Shown: positions 24,686 to 25,391 of the stretch, one piece after another
Numbering within the stretch: the stretch's first letter is position 1
Layout of the letters: each line of letters starts with the position of its first letter
From: BNXB01 sp031548005
GTDB lineage: Bacteria > Bacteroidota > Bacteroidia > Bacteroidales > Azobacteroidaceae
Assembly (NCBI GenBank): GCA_031548005.1
Contig: JAVBRK010000114.1
Location: 1 to 25,391 of the forward strand
DNA length: 25,391 bases
Direction: 5' to 3'
Notes under the pieces: model-generated
Told to the model about the DNA's origin: nothing
The model's input: the letters and a program-made list of their open reading frames with translations, nothing else
Databases searched by the model: none
Position numbers and translations under genes: made by a program

Positions 24686-24722
24686 TACTTTATATCTATT
24701 CATCCATTAAAAAAAGTAAATT

Positions 24723-25391
24723 ATGAAAGTAAAATTTGTTTGTCTGATCTTTCTGGGCATCTCGGTCTTCGGTTCCACCAGGATGCAAGGACAGGAAAAA
24801 TCGCCCTCGTGGGGAGTCCTGTCCAAGTTCAACCGGAATATTCTGAAAAGTAGTGCAATACCTAACCGGAAGGTTGCAGAGGTGGCTTCGGGTCGTTTGA
24901 ATCCGGAAACGAATCTGCCGCGCAGCGGCGACCGGTTTATTAAGCAGGAAGCGCCCTACCGCTCGCCCGGGGCGGCAGGAGAAGAAGCTGTCTGGGACTT
25001 CCGTTCCTTAGCGGCAGACGATACGGAATCCCCGGTTTCTTATTTTGAAACCCCTCAATCCCCCTTGTCGGGAGTAGAGAACCGTTCGGTACAGACCTAC
25101 CGGATCTCAGGAGATACCCTGCTGTTGGACGTGGACGAAGATCCGCAGACTTTCATCCGGCTGGAGAAACCGGAAGAGGTGATGGTTTTTCCGGTTCGCT
25201 TCGGGGAGGAGAGAAGAGGCCATTTTTATGGAAAAGGAAAGTACTGCGAGCGGTTGGAGCTGGATGTGGCAGGGCTGAACTATACCTTGGCCGATGGGTT
25301 TGGAACCCTGATCCTGCCTGGAAACGATACGATCCGCGATGCCGTGCGGGTCTATACGGCAAAGGCCACTTCGGTCTATTCCCATTCGATT
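24723..25391 (+). CDS. Secreted protein of unknown function, N-terminal 223 residues (cut by window edge)
   Basis: An uninterrupted frame runs from the ATG to the window end. It begins with a signal peptide (MKVKFVCLIFLGISVFG, then STRMQGQEK) and has no membrane segment afterwards. The mature part has GDRFIKQEAPYRSPGAAGEEAVWDFRSL, then YRISGDTLLLDVDEDP, a beta-rich stretch FPVRFGEERRGHFYGKGKYCERL, and LPGNDTIRDAVRVYT. This resembles the long uncharacterised secreted proteins of Bacteroidetes; I cannot name a domain. Sampled 60-base lines at 24901, 24961 and 25201 contain about 60, 67 and 52 percent GC, against roughly 45-48 percent in sampled nadB, SulP and prs lines. It is divergent from the S24 regulator. 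A C-terminal sorting domain cannot be checked. Confidence 0.75.
   Translation, partial: MKVKFVCLIFLGISVFGSTRMQGQEKSPSWGVLSKFNRNILKSSAIPNRKVAEVASGRLNPETNLPRSGDRFIKQEAPYRSPGAAGEEAVWDFRSLAADDTESPVSYFETPQSPLSGVENRSVQTYRISGDTLLLDVDEDPQTFIRLEKPEEVMVFPVRFGEERRGHFYGKGKYCERLELDVAGLNYTLADGFGTLILPGNDTIRDAVRVYTAKATSVYSHSI

Noticed and set aside
1..25391. CRISPR arrays, insertion sequences, rRNA genes, riboswitches
   Set aside because: No regularly spaced repeats, transposase frames, rRNA sequence or recognisable riboswitch core was found on reading both strands.

Overview
The window reads as chromosomal DNA of a Bacteroidota bacterium, probably a gut-type Bacteroidales. The evidence is: -7 boxes of the Bacteroidetes form TAnnTTTG upstream of many genes, AT-rich leaders without Shine-Dalgarno sequences, Bacteroidetes-style outer-membrane proteins, and a mix of obligate-anaerobe genes (rubrerythrin, radical SAM). 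Genus cannot be fixed from sequence alone. I see no insertion sequence, integrase, CRISPR array or known defence system; most of the window is core genome.

Layout. 1-242: start of a dihydrolipoamide dehydrogenase gene (minus), divergent from a tight plus-strand trio: radical SAM enzyme, small ferredoxin-reductase-like flavoprotein, and nadB (452-3822). 3887-5122: minus-strand flavodoxin-fold NAD(P)H oxidoreductase and rubrerythrin. 5293-6987: SulP anion transporter, convergent with nadA (6993-7982). nadA and nadB together make quinolinate for NAD; nadC is not in the window. 7983-8458: a very AT-rich non-coding gap with three identical DnaA-box-like 9-mers and an 11-bp inverted repeat. GC skew seems to change sign nearby, so this is my best candidate for a replication origin. 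8459-11207: gltX and waaA (minus, one operon). 11292-13322: PgpH-type 7TM-HD phosphodiesterase. 13315-16634: minus operon of outer-membrane barrel, priA and low-molecular-weight tyrosine phosphatase. 16755-17915: Omp85-like barrel protein. 17924-18840: ruvC with a small unknown gene overlapping its 3' end. 18907-18980: tRNA-Ala(GGC) with promoter and terminator. 19194-20888: GH13 alpha-amylase-like enzyme. 21001-21939: prs, followed by a strong bidirectional terminator. 22039-23733: lipoprotein with OmpA-like and TPR regions. 23916-24599: S24/LexA-like regulator, divergent from a GC-richer secreted protein gene that runs off the right edge (24723 onward), with palindromes between the two.

Together the genes cover NAD synthesis, redox and oxygen handling, envelope building (Kdo transfer, outer-membrane proteins), DNA replication/recombination (PriA, RuvC, possible oriC), translation (GltX, tRNA-Ala), c-di-AMP turnover and nucleotide precursor supply (Prs). 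The least explained parts are the possible origin, the radical SAM/flavoprotein pair, the ruvC-linked unknown gene and the regulator/secreted-protein pair at the right edge.
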